36,834 nucleotides of DNA from Bacteroidales bacterium (GTDB lineage Bacteria > Bacteroidota > Bacteroidia > Bacteroidales > UBA932), in contig JAFTDE010000044.1 of the NCBI GenBank assembly GCA_017454335.1, positions 1 to 36,834 of the forward strand, written 5' to 3'. The notes below the pieces were generated by a model that saw nothing but the letters and a program-made list of their open reading frames with translations, was not told where the DNA came from and did not search any database. The position numbers and the translations under genes were made by a program. How positions within the stretch are numbered: the first letter of the stretch is position 1; every line of letters begins with the position of its first letter. Below are positions 8,557 to 15,899 of the stretch, piece by piece.

Positions 8557-9525
8557 ATGAAGATTGACAGTCAGCTGCTTCGGCAGATCGAGTCCGATCT
8601 CGGACTCCAGGTCCCTTTCTTCCGGGGACAACAGATTACAGTTAAAAACTGCTGGCATTTTTTTACGGATGGCAGTGCCGTGGATTGGATTTTCCTGGAT
8701 GATGTCGATTATATCCGGGGAATGAACAGGGTGTACATCGTCTCCCGAAAATACCGGATCGTCATCCTGGCATTCAGCCTGATGGGTACACACGTCCATT
8801 TTGTCCTGTACGGCACGTTCGAGGATTGCAACCGTTTCGTGCATGAGTATATTCGAAGAACCTCGATGCACATTGCCCGAAGGCACCGGGAGTGGCATAA
8901 AATGGACGGTGTCAGCATCAGCCATCAGGCGGTGGAAGATGCGGACTATCTGAAGACGGTCATCTGTTATACCATCAAGAATGCTCCTGTCGGCAGGATC
9001 CCGTACAACGCCTATGATTATCCCTGGTGCAGCGGTGCGCTCTATCTCCGTCATTCCGGGAGCTGGACTTCTCCGGCGTGGTCCTATCCGTCGGCACTCC
9101 GTCCGATATCATCCGTCATGTCCTCCCGCCAGCAGGAAAAGCGGCTCGGAACCAACGAAACGCTGACAGGGAATCCGCTGATGATAGGGGACCTGATTTT
9201 CCCGGGGGAGTATGTCGCCTATGAGATCGTTGACCGCCTGTTCGGGACCTGCAGGAGTTTCAATTACTATATGTGCCGGACGAAGGAATCCGATGTCGAT
9301 GCGCATGGCGGGGTGATTTCTATGCTCACCATCCCGCTTCAGGAAATGCGGGAGAACCGTGACATGGTCTGCCGGGAACTCTTCGGAGTCGATACTCCCA
9401 GGCGTCTGAGCACGACGCAGCGGGTAAAACTGGCCCAGACGCTGCGCAGCCGGTACAACAGTTCCGTCAAGCAGATCTGCCGCCTGTGCGGACTGGTTTT
9501 CCAGGAAGTTGGCGATCTGTTGTAA
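8557..9525 (+). CDS. REP-associated tyrosine transposase (RAYT), Y1/HUH family
   Basis: A 322-residue protein of the IS200-like Y1 transposase superfamily, in the subgroup associated with REP sequences. The N-terminal part runs DYIRGMNRVYIVSRKYRIVILAF, and the metal-binding HUH motif is HVH at 79-81 (MGTHVHF). The segment YLKTVICYTIKNAP, followed by DYPWCSG, corresponds to the helix with the catalytic tyrosine, probably Tyr138. The C-terminal stretch with RYNSSVKQICRLCGL looks like a small helix-turn-helix, a common addition in Bacteroidetes members. RAYTs nick single-stranded DNA at REP hairpins, and here palindromic elements flank the gene on both sides. The frame is intact, so it may be active. 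Single-copy domesticated function is also possible. Confidence 0.85.
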   Translation: MKIDSQLLRQIESDLGLQVPFFRGQQITVKNCWHFFTDGSAVDWIFLDDVDYIRGMNRVYIVSRKYRIVILAFSLMGTHVHFVLYGTFEDCNRFVHEYIRRTSMHIARRHREWHKMDGVSISHQAVEDADYLKTVICYTIKNAPVGRIPYNAYDYPWCSGALYLRHSGSWTSPAWSYPSALRPISSVMSSRQQEKRLGTNETLTGNPLMIGDLIFPGEYVAYEIVDRLFGTCRSFNYYMCRTKESDVDAHGGVISMLTIPLQEMRENRDMVCRELFGVDTPRRLSTTQRVKLAQTLRSRYNSSVKQICRLCGLVFQEVGDLL

Positions 9526-9589
9526 AGGCCGGGGCAATCCGTTAACTATGTCTGGTCGGATGGCCCTGTTGCTGGTTAATAAACAGAAG

Positions 9590-9680
9590 TTGCAAATCAC
9601 CTACGCGCCGGGGAGGGCACTGGGGGCCTGTAGGGGGTGTTCGGCGCGTAGGTGCGGCGAAATGGGCTCGCCTACGCGGC
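9590..9680. repeat. Palindromic element, copy C (truncated, 91 bp)
   Basis: Direct repeat of the first 92 positions of copy A, in the same orientation, with about 9 mismatches and one single-base gap by my count. L1 (9598-9607), L2 (9645-9654) and R1 (9669-9678) are present, with GAAATGG at 9659-9665. The fourth arm R2 and the right terminus are missing, and the recombinase stop codon begins 5 bases further on. The 35 bases from the L2 arm to the end are identical to copy A, whereas the differences fall in the loop. At the base of the inner stem a T-G wobble in A is a C-G pair here, which preserves pairing. It may act as a transcript-ending hairpin for both converging genes. Confidence 0.85.
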
Positions 9681-9684
9681 AGGA

Positions 9685-10590
9685 TCAGTCGTCGGTTTTC
9701 TTGGCGCGGGGATGGGCGGCGTTGTAGACGCTTTTGAGGCGTTCGACGGTGTTGTGGGTATAGACCTGGGTGGCGGCGAGGGAGGCGTGGCCGAGGAGTT
9801 CCTTGATGGAGTTCAGGTCTGCTCCGTCGTCCAGCAGTTCGGTGGCCAGGGTGTGGCGCAGCACGTGCGGGGAGAGGCGGCCGTTGATGCCGCTGACTTC
9901 TCCCAGTTCGCGTTTGACGGTCCGGTCCACGAAGACGGGATACAGCCGGCCGCCGCGGGGCGTCAGCAGCAGGGGAGAGCTGTCGTCCGCATCGGGGAAC
10001 GCTGCGTTGGCGCGCTGCAGGTACTGATCCAGATCGTCACAGAGCTCTTCCGGCAGGGGAATCTCGCGGATCTTGTCGCCCTTGCCGTGTACGCGCAAGG
10101 TCCGCCGCGCCAGGTCCAGGTCGCTGCGGTCCGCACCGATGAGTTCGGCGCGGCGGACACCGGTCCCGGCCAGCAGTGCGATGACCATGTAGCGGAGGGC
10201 CGCCTCGTAGGATCCGAATTCCAGCGTGCCCCGCTTCGACGCGAAATAGGCGTCCATGGGGTCCTTGCGGTAGAAATCCGGCAGGCGCTTCTCCTCCCTG
10301 GGCCGGTGCACCAGGTGGACGGGGTTGCTCTGCAGCCGGCCCTGGCGCATCAGGAAGCGGCAGTATCCGCTGAGTACGCTCAGGTGGAGGTTTACGGTCC
10401 TGGCGCCCAAGTCCCTTTCGTCCAGCAGATTGACTTCGTAATTGCGCAGGGTCGCGACGCTGAAGCGCTGCTCGTCGTCCAGTTCGGCCGTATAGGCATA
10501 GAAGTCCTCCAGCACCGCCTGGTAGATGCTGCAGGTCCGCGGGGAGTAGCGGCGGATCGAGGCGAGATAGTCGATGTACTGACGGACCAT
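9685..10590 (-). CDS. XerC/XerD-type tyrosine recombinase
   Basis: A 301-residue tyrosine recombinase with an N-terminal SAM-like core-binding domain (about 1-90) and a C-terminal catalytic domain. The catalytic set is complete: Arg146 in TGVRRAEL, Lys170 in HGKGDKIR, His242 and Arg245 in SPHVLRHTLAT, His268 in LGHASL, and Tyr277 in TQVYTH. Length and motif spacing match chromosomal Xer proteins, which resolve chromosome dimers at dif, rather than phage integrases. The location beside hpf, as I recall for other Bacteroidales genomes, supports a housekeeping role. Whether it is XerC or XerD cannot be decided here. The 3' end nearly touches the truncated palindromic element C, so the island was inserted close behind this gene without damaging it. 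Confidence 0.88.
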   Translation of the reverse strand: MVRQYIDYLASIRRYSPRTCSIYQAVLEDFYAYTAELDDEQRFSVATLRNYEVNLLDERDLGARTVNLHLSVLSGYCRFLMRQGRLQSNPVHLVHRPREEKRLPDFYRKDPMDAYFASKRGTLEFGSYEAALRYMVIALLAGTGVRRAELIGADRSDLDLARRTLRVHGKGDKIREIPLPEELCDDLDQYLQRANAAFPDADDSSPLLLTPRGGRLYPVFVDRTVKRELGEVSGINGRLSPHVLRHTLATELLDDGADLNSIKELLGHASLAATQVYTHNTVERLKSVYNAAHPRAKKTDD

Positions 10591-10648
10591 GGGGAACGGG
10601 ATTTGATGTAAAATTAGTGAAATTATTCCGTTTGTGCCGGATTTTTGT

Positions 10649-10656
10649 TATATTTA
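10649..10656 (+). promoter_or_regulatory. Predicted -7 box of hpf
   Basis: TATATTTA, seven of eight matches to TAnnTTTG, lies 43 bases before the hpf ATG in the divergent region shared with the recombinase gene. A TTTG at 10631-10634 is only 14 bases upstream, which is short for a -33 box, so the assignment is tentative. Confidence 0.4.
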
Positions 10657-10699
10657 CAATCAGTAACCGGATCCGTACGGATCCTAAAACCAAGGTACC

Positions 10700-10993
10700 A
10701 TGGATATTAAACTCAAAGCCCTGAAGTTCGACGCCGGCGAGCAGCTCGTCGCATTCGTCGAGAAGAAAGTGTCCCGTCTCGCCCGGTTCTGCGAAGACCT
10801 GGCCGACGAGGTGGAGGTGGCACTGGAAGACCACCAGAAGGAAGGCAAAAAAGTCAAGATCCAGATTCACGTTCCCGGTGAGGACCTCGTTATCGAGCGC
10901 ATAGCCGACACCTTCGAGAACGCCATCACCGACGGTGTGGACGCCATGAAGGAAAAGATCTCCCGGGTCAAGGAGAAAAAATTCGAAAACTAA
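10700..10993 (+). CDS. hpf: Ribosome hibernation promoting factor (short HPF/RaiA family)
   Basis: A 97-residue protein of the S30AE/HPF family, which binds the decoding region of the small ribosomal subunit and holds ribosomes inactive in stationary phase. It begins MDIKLKALKFDAGEQLVAFVEKKVSRL, followed by the beta-strand segment VEVALEDHQKEGKKVKIQIHV, and ends in a lysine-rich helix. The length is that of the short type with only the N-terminal domain, so dimerisation would need a partner factor. It is transcribed alone: a promoter lies upstream in the divergent gap with the Xer gene, and a strong hairpin terminator follows 17 bases after the stop. Confidence 0.9.
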   Translation: MDIKLKALKFDAGEQLVAFVEKKVSRLARFCEDLADEVEVALEDHQKEGKKVKIQIHVPGEDLVIERIADTFENAITDGVDAMKEKISRVKEKKFEN

Positions 10994-11010
10994 CCCATCC
11001 TGAGGGATGA

Positions 11011-11039
11011 GGGCCGCAGCAATGCGGCCCTTTTTTTTT
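11011..11039 (+). terminator. Intrinsic terminator of hpf
   Basis: Perfect 8-bp stem GGGCCGCA / TGCGGCCC (11011-11018 and 11023-11030) with a GCAA tetraloop, followed by nine T (11031-11039). It is the clearest intrinsic terminator in the window, and its T-run merges into the -7 box of the next operon. Confidence 0.95.
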
Positions 11040-11046
11040 ATATTTG
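11039..11046 (+). promoter_or_regulatory. Predicted -7 box of the ABC transporter operon
   Basis: TATATTTG matches TAnnTTTG exactly and is followed by CAAG. It lies 34 bases before the ATG at 11081, and its first base is the last T of the hpf terminator. No TTTG is seen at the usual -33 distance, because that place is occupied by the terminator stem. Confidence 0.6.
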
Positions 11047-11080
11047 CAAGATTAAACTTTTACAACAAAGCTACACGGAT

Positions 11081-11944
11081 ATGGCACTTATTGAATGTAA
11101 GGAGATCTGCAAGAATTTCGGGGAGAAAGTGGCTCTCGACCATGTGAGCCTGGACATTCCCGAGGGCAAGATCTTCGGATTGCTGGGACCGAACGGTGCG
11201 GGCAAGACCACGCTGATCCGCATCATCAACCGGATCACGATTCCGAACGGGGGAGAAGTCCTGTTCGGCGGCCGTCCCATCCAGCAGTCGGATGTGGAAA
11301 AGATCGGGTATATGCCCGAAGAGCGCGGTCTGTACCGCAAGATGAAGGTGGGCGAGCAGGCCATGTACCTGGCCCAGCTGAAAGGCATGTCCTCCCGCGA
11401 CGCGATGAACGCCCTCAAGGACTGGTTCGTCCGTTTCGGCATCCAGGACTGGTGGGACAAGAAGGTCGAGGAACTGTCCAAGGGTATGGCCCAGAAGCTC
11501 CAGTTCATCACGACCGTCGTGCACAAACCCTCGCTGCTGATTCTGGACGAGCCCTTCTCCGGTTTCGACCCGGTGAACGCCGACCTGATCCGCAAGGAGA
11601 TCCTCCGCCTGAAGGAGGAGGGCGCTTCGATCGTGCTGTCCACCCACAACATGGAGTCGGTCGAGGAACTCTGCGACGAGATCGCCCTGATCAACAAGGC
11701 GCGCCTGGTGATTACGGGCGGCGTCGATGACATCCGGCGCAAATACGGCAACAACAACGTCGAACTGGTGTACACCGATGCCGAAGGCCGTCACACCGAG
11801 GTCCTGCCGCGCGAGACCGACGGCAGCTCGACCCTGTCCGCCTTCATCTCGAAGGGGGTCGCCATCAATTCCTACAAGGAGCTGATGCCCCGCATGAACG
11901 ATATCTTTATTAAACTTGTAACGGAAGGGGAGGACAAGCAATGA
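11081..11944 (+). CDS. ABC transporter ATP-binding protein (NatA-like)
   Basis: A 287-residue ATPase that powers the membrane partner encoded next. Walker A GPNGAGKTT is at 36-44, the signature LSKGM at 132-136, Walker B LLILDE at 152-157, and the switch histidine lies in STHNMES. About 70 extra C-terminal residues after the nucleotide-binding domain are typical of ABC-2 exporters of the NatA/DrrA/CcmA type. It overlaps the permease gene by 4 bases (ATGA), so translation is coupled. Sodium, drug or polysaccharide export have all been assigned to relatives; the cargo here is unknown. Confidence 0.88.
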   Translation: MALIECKEICKNFGEKVALDHVSLDIPEGKIFGLLGPNGAGKTTLIRIINRITIPNGGEVLFGGRPIQQSDVEKIGYMPEERGLYRKMKVGEQAMYLAQLKGMSSRDAMNALKDWFVRFGIQDWWDKKVEELSKGMAQKLQFITTVVHKPSLLILDEPFSGFDPVNADLIRKEILRLKEEGASIVLSTHNMESVEELCDEIALINKARLVITGGVDDIRRKYGNNNVELVYTDAEGRHTEVLPRETDGSSTLSAFISKGVAINSYKELMPRMNDIFIKLVTEGEDKQ

Positions 11945-13293
11945 ACCTGCGTACAATCGGACTGGTGATCAGGCGCGAATACCTGAACCGTGTTAAGAAA
12001 AAGAGTTTCATCCTGACGACCCTGCTGGTTCCTATCCTCGTGGCGGGCCTGACGATCGGCGTCATCGCCCTGCTGATGAACACCAAGGACAAGGTCAAGT
12101 CCATCGCGGTGCTGGACGAATCCGGCATTGTGATGCCCTATCTCGAGGACACCGAGACCATCCATTACACCGACTGCTCGGGCGAGGACCTGGACGCCCT
12201 CAAGGCCGGCATCGCCGACACTCCGTATGACGGCGTGCTGTCCATCGGGGCCCTGGATCCCGAAAACAAGACCGTCTCGGCGGACATCTTCTCCCCGAAG
12301 CCCTTCGGCATGGAGCTGCTGGACAATATCGACAACCGCATCAACCGGGCGGTGGAGGATTACCGCATCGCATCGTATCAGATCGAAGGGCTGGACCAGA
12401 TCATGAAGGACGTCAAGTCCAACATCCACCTGCGTTCCTATACCGTCTCCGATTCGGGTGAGGAGAAGCTCTCCGAAGCCGGGGTCTATTCCATCCTGTC
12501 GATGATCCTGGGCATCATCCTCTTCATGTTCATCACGGTGTTCGGATCGATGGTGATGTCGGCCGTGATTGAAGAGAAGTCCAGCCGCGTGGTCGAGGTG
12601 CTGGTCAGTTCGGTCAAGGCGACCGACCTGATGTTCGGCAAGATCATCGGCATCGCCCTGGTGGCGCTGACCCAGTTCCTGATGTGGATCATCCTGTCCG
12701 GCGCCATCATCAGCATCGGCGGGGCTGCGCTCGGCGCCGACCTGTTCCAGAAGGGCAATCCGACCGAAATGGTGGAGAGCATGGGAGTCAATGCCGCCGA
12801 CATGGAGGCCGTAACGGCCCAGGTCAGCAGCGACGGCGGCATCAACGAGGTGCTGTCGACCATCCGCAACCTGCCTTTCGGCCAGATCATCGCGCTGTTC
12901 CTGTTCTTCTTCACCTTCGGATACCTGCTGTATGCCTCGATGTTCGCGGCCATCGGTTCCGCAGTGGAGAACGAAGGCGATACGCAGCAGCTACAGCTGC
13001 CGCTGACCGTTCCGCTGATGCTGGCCTACTTCATTGCCCTGTATGCGTTCAGGGCGCCTGACAGCAGCATCGCGGTATTCGGGTCGATCTTCCCCTTCAC
13101 CTCGCCCATCGTCATGATTTCGCGCTTGCCCTTCGGTGTCCCGACGGTCCAGCTGGTCCTGTCGATGGTGCTGCTGGTGCTCACCTTCGTGTTCATGGCC
13201 TGGCTGTCGGCCAAGATCTACAAGGTCGGCATCCTGATGTTCGGCAAGAAATCAACCTGGAAAGACCTATGGAAATGGTTCAAGCAAAAGTGA
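11941..13293 (+). CDS. ABC-2 family transporter permease (NatB-like)
   Basis: A 450-residue membrane protein of the ABC-2 class. It starts with a short cytoplasmic stretch and TM1 (about 19-43), then a large extracytoplasmic domain (about 44-175), then roughly five TM helices. The VIEEKSSRVVEVLVSSVKATDLMFGKIIG segment after the second TM is a hallmark of NatB/YhaP-like permeases. Its ATG overlaps the ATPase stop, and together they would form an exporter. The last 25 bases overlap the start of the next gene, which codes for a secreted 5'-nucleotidase domain, so all four genes to 14915 may share a message. The substrate is unknown. Confidence 0.85.
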   Translation: MNLRTIGLVIRREYLNRVKKKSFILTTLLVPILVAGLTIGVIALLMNTKDKVKSIAVLDESGIVMPYLEDTETIHYTDCSGEDLDALKAGIADTPYDGVLSIGALDPENKTVSADIFSPKPFGMELLDNIDNRINRAVEDYRIASYQIEGLDQIMKDVKSNIHLRSYTVSDSGEEKLSEAGVYSILSMILGIILFMFITVFGSMVMSAVIEEKSSRVVEVLVSSVKATDLMFGKIIGIALVALTQFLMWIILSGAIISIGGAALGADLFQKGNPTEMVESMGVNAADMEAVTAQVSSDGGINEVLSTIRNLPFGQIIALFLFFFTFGYLLYASMFAAIGSAVENEGDTQQLQLPLTVPLMLAYFIALYAFRAPDSSIAVFGSIFPFTSPIVMISRLPFGVPTVQLVLSMVLLVLTFVFMAWLSAKIYKVGILMFGKKSTWKDLWKWFKQK

Positions 13294-14102
13294 TCGCCCT
13301 GCTGGCGGCAGCCTGCATCTGCCTGACGGCGGGCGCCCAGTCCTATGACTGGAAGAAGATTCCGGCGGATGCGTCCCGCACCGGCGTCAGCATCCCCGGA
13401 ACGGAGAATATCAGCGAGGCGCTGGGTACGATACGGAACGGGGTGTACACGGCCCCGAACGGACGCCGTTACCGCGGCACCGTGGCCTGGGTCGCCCAGA
13501 TCCTGATGGAGGCGCAGATCGAGATGGCCCCGGTCAAGGAACTGGTCGGCCGGACCGATCACGAGATGCTGCGCGAGAAACCCGAGTGCGAACTATCGAA
13601 CCTGATCGTGGACTGCGTGATGGCCCGCACCGCGGAGGCCACCGGCCGGCACGTAGACGTGGGACTGTGCAACTTCGGCGGCATCCGCGTGGATTTCCCC
13701 AAGGGGGACATCCTGATGGATGACGTGATGTCGATGCTGCCCTTCAAGAACAAGCTCTGCTATGTGGAGCTGAAGGGCAAGGACCTGCGCGCGCTGTACG
13801 AACAGCTGGCCCGGGACGGCATGCAGGTCGTCGGGGGCGTCCAGCTGGTCGTCAAGGACCACAAGTTGGTCAGCGCGACCATCGGCGGCAAGCCCCTCGA
13901 CGACAGGAAGACCTACGGCCTGGCGACGATCGACTTCCTGCTGACGGGCGGGGACGGGATCAGTGCCGCCCGGAATGCGCTGGACCTGGTTGAAACGGAT
14001 ATCATGATCCGGGATGCCGTGCTGCCTTACCTGCAGGACCTCACTGCGGAAGGCAAGCTGATTTCGTACCACACGGACGGCCGCGTCCAAATCCTGCCTT
14101 AA
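13269..14102 (+). CDS. 5'-nucleotidase C-terminal domain protein (substrate-binding half of a split enzyme)
   Basis: A 277-residue secreted protein consisting of the C-terminal, nucleotide-binding domain of UshA-type 5'-nucleotidases. A signal peptide ends near ACICLTAGAQ. The body carries CNFGGIRVDFPKGDI and later TYGLATIDFLLTGGDG, both diagnostic of this domain. It has no metallophosphatase domain; that half is encoded immediately downstream as a separate lipoprotein. In the usual single-chain enzyme the order is the reverse. The start at 13269 overlaps the permease end by 25 bases; ATG 13275 is an equally good start. The pair should hydrolyse extracellular nucleotides for scavenging, if the two halves assemble. 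Confidence 0.85.
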   Translation: MEMVQAKVIALLAAACICLTAGAQSYDWKKIPADASRTGVSIPGTENISEALGTIRNGVYTAPNGRRYRGTVAWVAQILMEAQIEMAPVKELVGRTDHEMLREKPECELSNLIVDCVMARTAEATGRHVDVGLCNFGGIRVDFPKGDILMDDVMSMLPFKNKLCYVELKGKDLRALYEQLARDGMQVVGGVQLVVKDHKLVSATIGGKPLDDRKTYGLATIDFLLTGGDGISAARNALDLVETDIMIRDAVLPYLQDLTAEGKLISYHTDGRVQILP

Positions 14103-14105
14103 GTC

Positions 14106-14915
14106 ATGAAGAGAATACTTGTTTGCATTGCAGTGGCCCTGATGGCCGTTTCCTGCGGACCGCGTCCGCTGGTGATCCTGCATCTGAACGATACGCACAG
14201 CCACATGGACCCGCTGCGGGACGGGCGTGCCGGTGTGATCGAGCGCGCCGCCATCATCGACAGCGTCCGCCGCGCCGCCGGGCCGAAGAACGTCCTGCTG
14301 CTGCACGCGGGCGATTTCAGCCAGGGAACCTCGTACTTCACCCTGATGAACGGGGACCTGGAGGTCGACATGATCAATGCCCTGGAATATGACTGCGTCA
14401 CGCTGGGCAACCACGAGTTTGACAACGGCATCGAGGAACTGGGCCGCCGGGTGGCGAACCTGAACTGCCCGGTCGTCTGCGCCAACTACGATTTCTCACC
14501 CTTCGAGGCGGGCAAGTACGTCAAGCCCTGGACCATCGTGAAGAAAGCCGGCCTGAAGATCGGCATCGTGGGCATCCTGTGCGACGTGACGACGGTCGTC
14601 GCGCGCGAGACGGCGGACCGCCTGCCGAAGTTCGACACGGCGGAGACCCTGAACCGCTGGGCCGCCTACCTGAAGAACGAGGAGAAGTGCGACCTGGTGA
14701 TCGCCCTGACCCACATCGGTTTCAAGGACGAATCGGGCATCACCGATACGCAACTGGCCCCGCTGACCCGCGACGTGGACATCTTCGTCGGCGGGCATTC
14801 GCACACCTTCCTGGACGAAATCTACTATGCCACCAACCTGGACGGCCGGCAGATTCCGATTGTCCAGGACGGTTGCTGGGGATATGAAGTGGGGGAACTG
14901 ACCGTCCGCCGCTAA
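14106..14915 (+). CDS. Metallophosphatase half of a split 5'-nucleotidase, lipoprotein
   Basis: A 269-residue lipoprotein with signal peptide and lipobox AVSC (Cys17). The calcineurin-like metal-binding motifs are in order: LNDTHSH (Asp29, His31), HAGDFSQG, LGNHEFDNG, THIGF and GGHSHTF, giving the full two-metal site of the 5'-nucleotidase N-terminal domain. The C-terminal nucleotide-binding domain is absent and is supplied by the gene 3 bases upstream. It is expected to act at the cell envelope on nucleotides or sugar-phosphate diesters. The stop overlaps the convergent yicC stop by 4 bases, leaving no room for a terminator between them. Confidence 0.88.
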   Translation: MKRILVCIAVALMAVSCGPRPLVILHLNDTHSHMDPLRDGRAGVIERAAIIDSVRRAAGPKNVLLLHAGDFSQGTSYFTLMNGDLEVDMINALEYDCVTLGNHEFDNGIEELGRRVANLNCPVVCANYDFSPFEAGKYVKPWTIVKKAGLKIGIVGILCDVTTVVARETADRLPKFDTAETLNRWAAYLKNEEKCDLVIALTHIGFKDESGITDTQLAPLTRDVDIFVGGHSHTFLDEIYYATNLDGRQIPIVQDGCWGYEVGELTVRR

Positions 14916-15805
14916 AGGATATTCATCGACTGCTCGCGGATTTTCTCGAGCTCGTCTTTCATGCGGACCACGCTCTTCTGGATGAGGGCGTGGTTCGCTT
15001 TTGATCCCGTCGTGTTGATCTCGCGGCCCATTTCCTGGATGATGAATCCGAGCTTGCGGCCCGGCTGGGGCTCGTTCTCGAGGGTGTCCAGGAAATACTT
15101 GCAGTGCTGGCGCAGGCGGACTTTCTCTTCGTTGATGTCGTATTTCTCCAGGTAGAAGATCATTTCCTGCTCGAAACGCTCCGCGTCCAGCTTGACGCCC
15201 AGCTCTTCCGCGGCCTTGAGGATACGGGCGCGGACGGCTTCGGTGCGTTCGGCGTCGTGCGCTTCGACTTCGTCTTCCAGGGCGAGGATGTTCCCGACGC
15301 GCGCGGTGACGTCGCGCCACAAGGCTTCGCCTTCGCGGCTGCGGTAGTCGTTCACCCGCTGCAGGCACTCCTCGAAGGCGGTCTGGACCAGCGGCCAGTT
15401 CTCATCGGTGACCACGTCGCTCTTGGCGCTGTCCACCACGCCCGGCAGGCGCAGCACGCTGTCGATGGTCACGGCGGCGGCGCGGCTGTCCAGTCCGATG
15501 TTCGGGCTGCCCGTCTCTGCGGCCAGCTGGCGGATCTGGTTCCAGTACTCCATCGCGACGGCATGGTCGATCCGGGCGGCTCCGGCTCCGGCGGTGGGCT
15601 CCCAGTTCAGGTACACGTCAATCGTGCCCCGGTGCAGGGCGTCGGCGATGCGCTGGCGGATACCCAGCTCCCTGTCCTTGGGCAGCAGGGAGGACTTGAT
15701 GGAGATGTCGCAGCCCTTGGCGTTCAGGGTGCGGATTTCGACGGTCAGGGTACCCTGTTCGAGCCTGACACTTGATTTGCCGTAACCGGTCATTGATTGG
15801 ATCAT
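14912..15805 (-). CDS. yicC: YicC family protein (putative endoribonuclease)
   Basis: A 297-residue member of the YicC/YloC family, cytoplasmic proteins reported to act on RNA. The N-terminal IQSMTGYGKSSV motif is the family hallmark, and the C-terminal block EMGREINTTGSKAN is equally conserved, including the glutamates and histidine-rich region nearby. The start at 15805 is chosen because the alternative ATG at 15826 lies 2 bases from the -7 box and would be at or before the transcription start. In many genomes yicC precedes gmk; here it is a single gene, meeting the 5'-nucleotidase tail to tail and diverging from glnS. Confidence 0.88.
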   Translation of the reverse strand: MIQSMTGYGKSSVRLEQGTLTVEIRTLNAKGCDISIKSSLLPKDRELGIRQRIADALHRGTIDVYLNWEPTAGAGAARIDHAVAMEYWNQIRQLAAETGSPNIGLDSRAAAVTIDSVLRLPGVVDSAKSDVVTDENWPLVQTAFEECLQRVNDYRSREGEALWRDVTARVGNILALEDEVEAHDAERTEAVRARILKAAEELGVKLDAERFEQEMIFYLEKYDINEEKVRLRQHCKYFLDTLENEPQPGRKLGFIIQEMGREINTTGSKANHALIQKSVVRMKDELEKIREQSMNIL

Positions 15806-15827
15806 GGCGTCGGATGTTTTTGTCATG

Positions 15828-15880
15828 CAAATATACGAAAATCCTCCGTGCGGGATTATGGAAATTTATTGTTAAATTCG
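15828..15880. promoter_or_regulatory. Divergent promoter region of yicC and glnS
   Basis: On the minus strand TATATTTG occupies 15828-15835, an exact TAnnTTTG match, 23 bases before the yicC ATG. On the plus strand TAAATTCG at 15873-15880 (seven of eight matches) is 19 bases before the glnS ATG. Both genes therefore have short leaders. Confidence 0.55.
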
Positions 15881-15899
15881 CAGGATATTACGCGCGAGT

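Noticed and set aside
8343-9680. CRISPR array or composite IS element
   Set aside because: There are only two direct copies flanking a gene, no regular spacers, and no transposase-type terminal repeats around the whole island; HUH/RAYT with palindromic elements fits better.
9685-10590. Integrase of a mobile element
   Set aside because: Length, motif spacing and position beside hpf fit a chromosomal Xer protein; no attachment-site repeats or phage or conjugation genes are seen.
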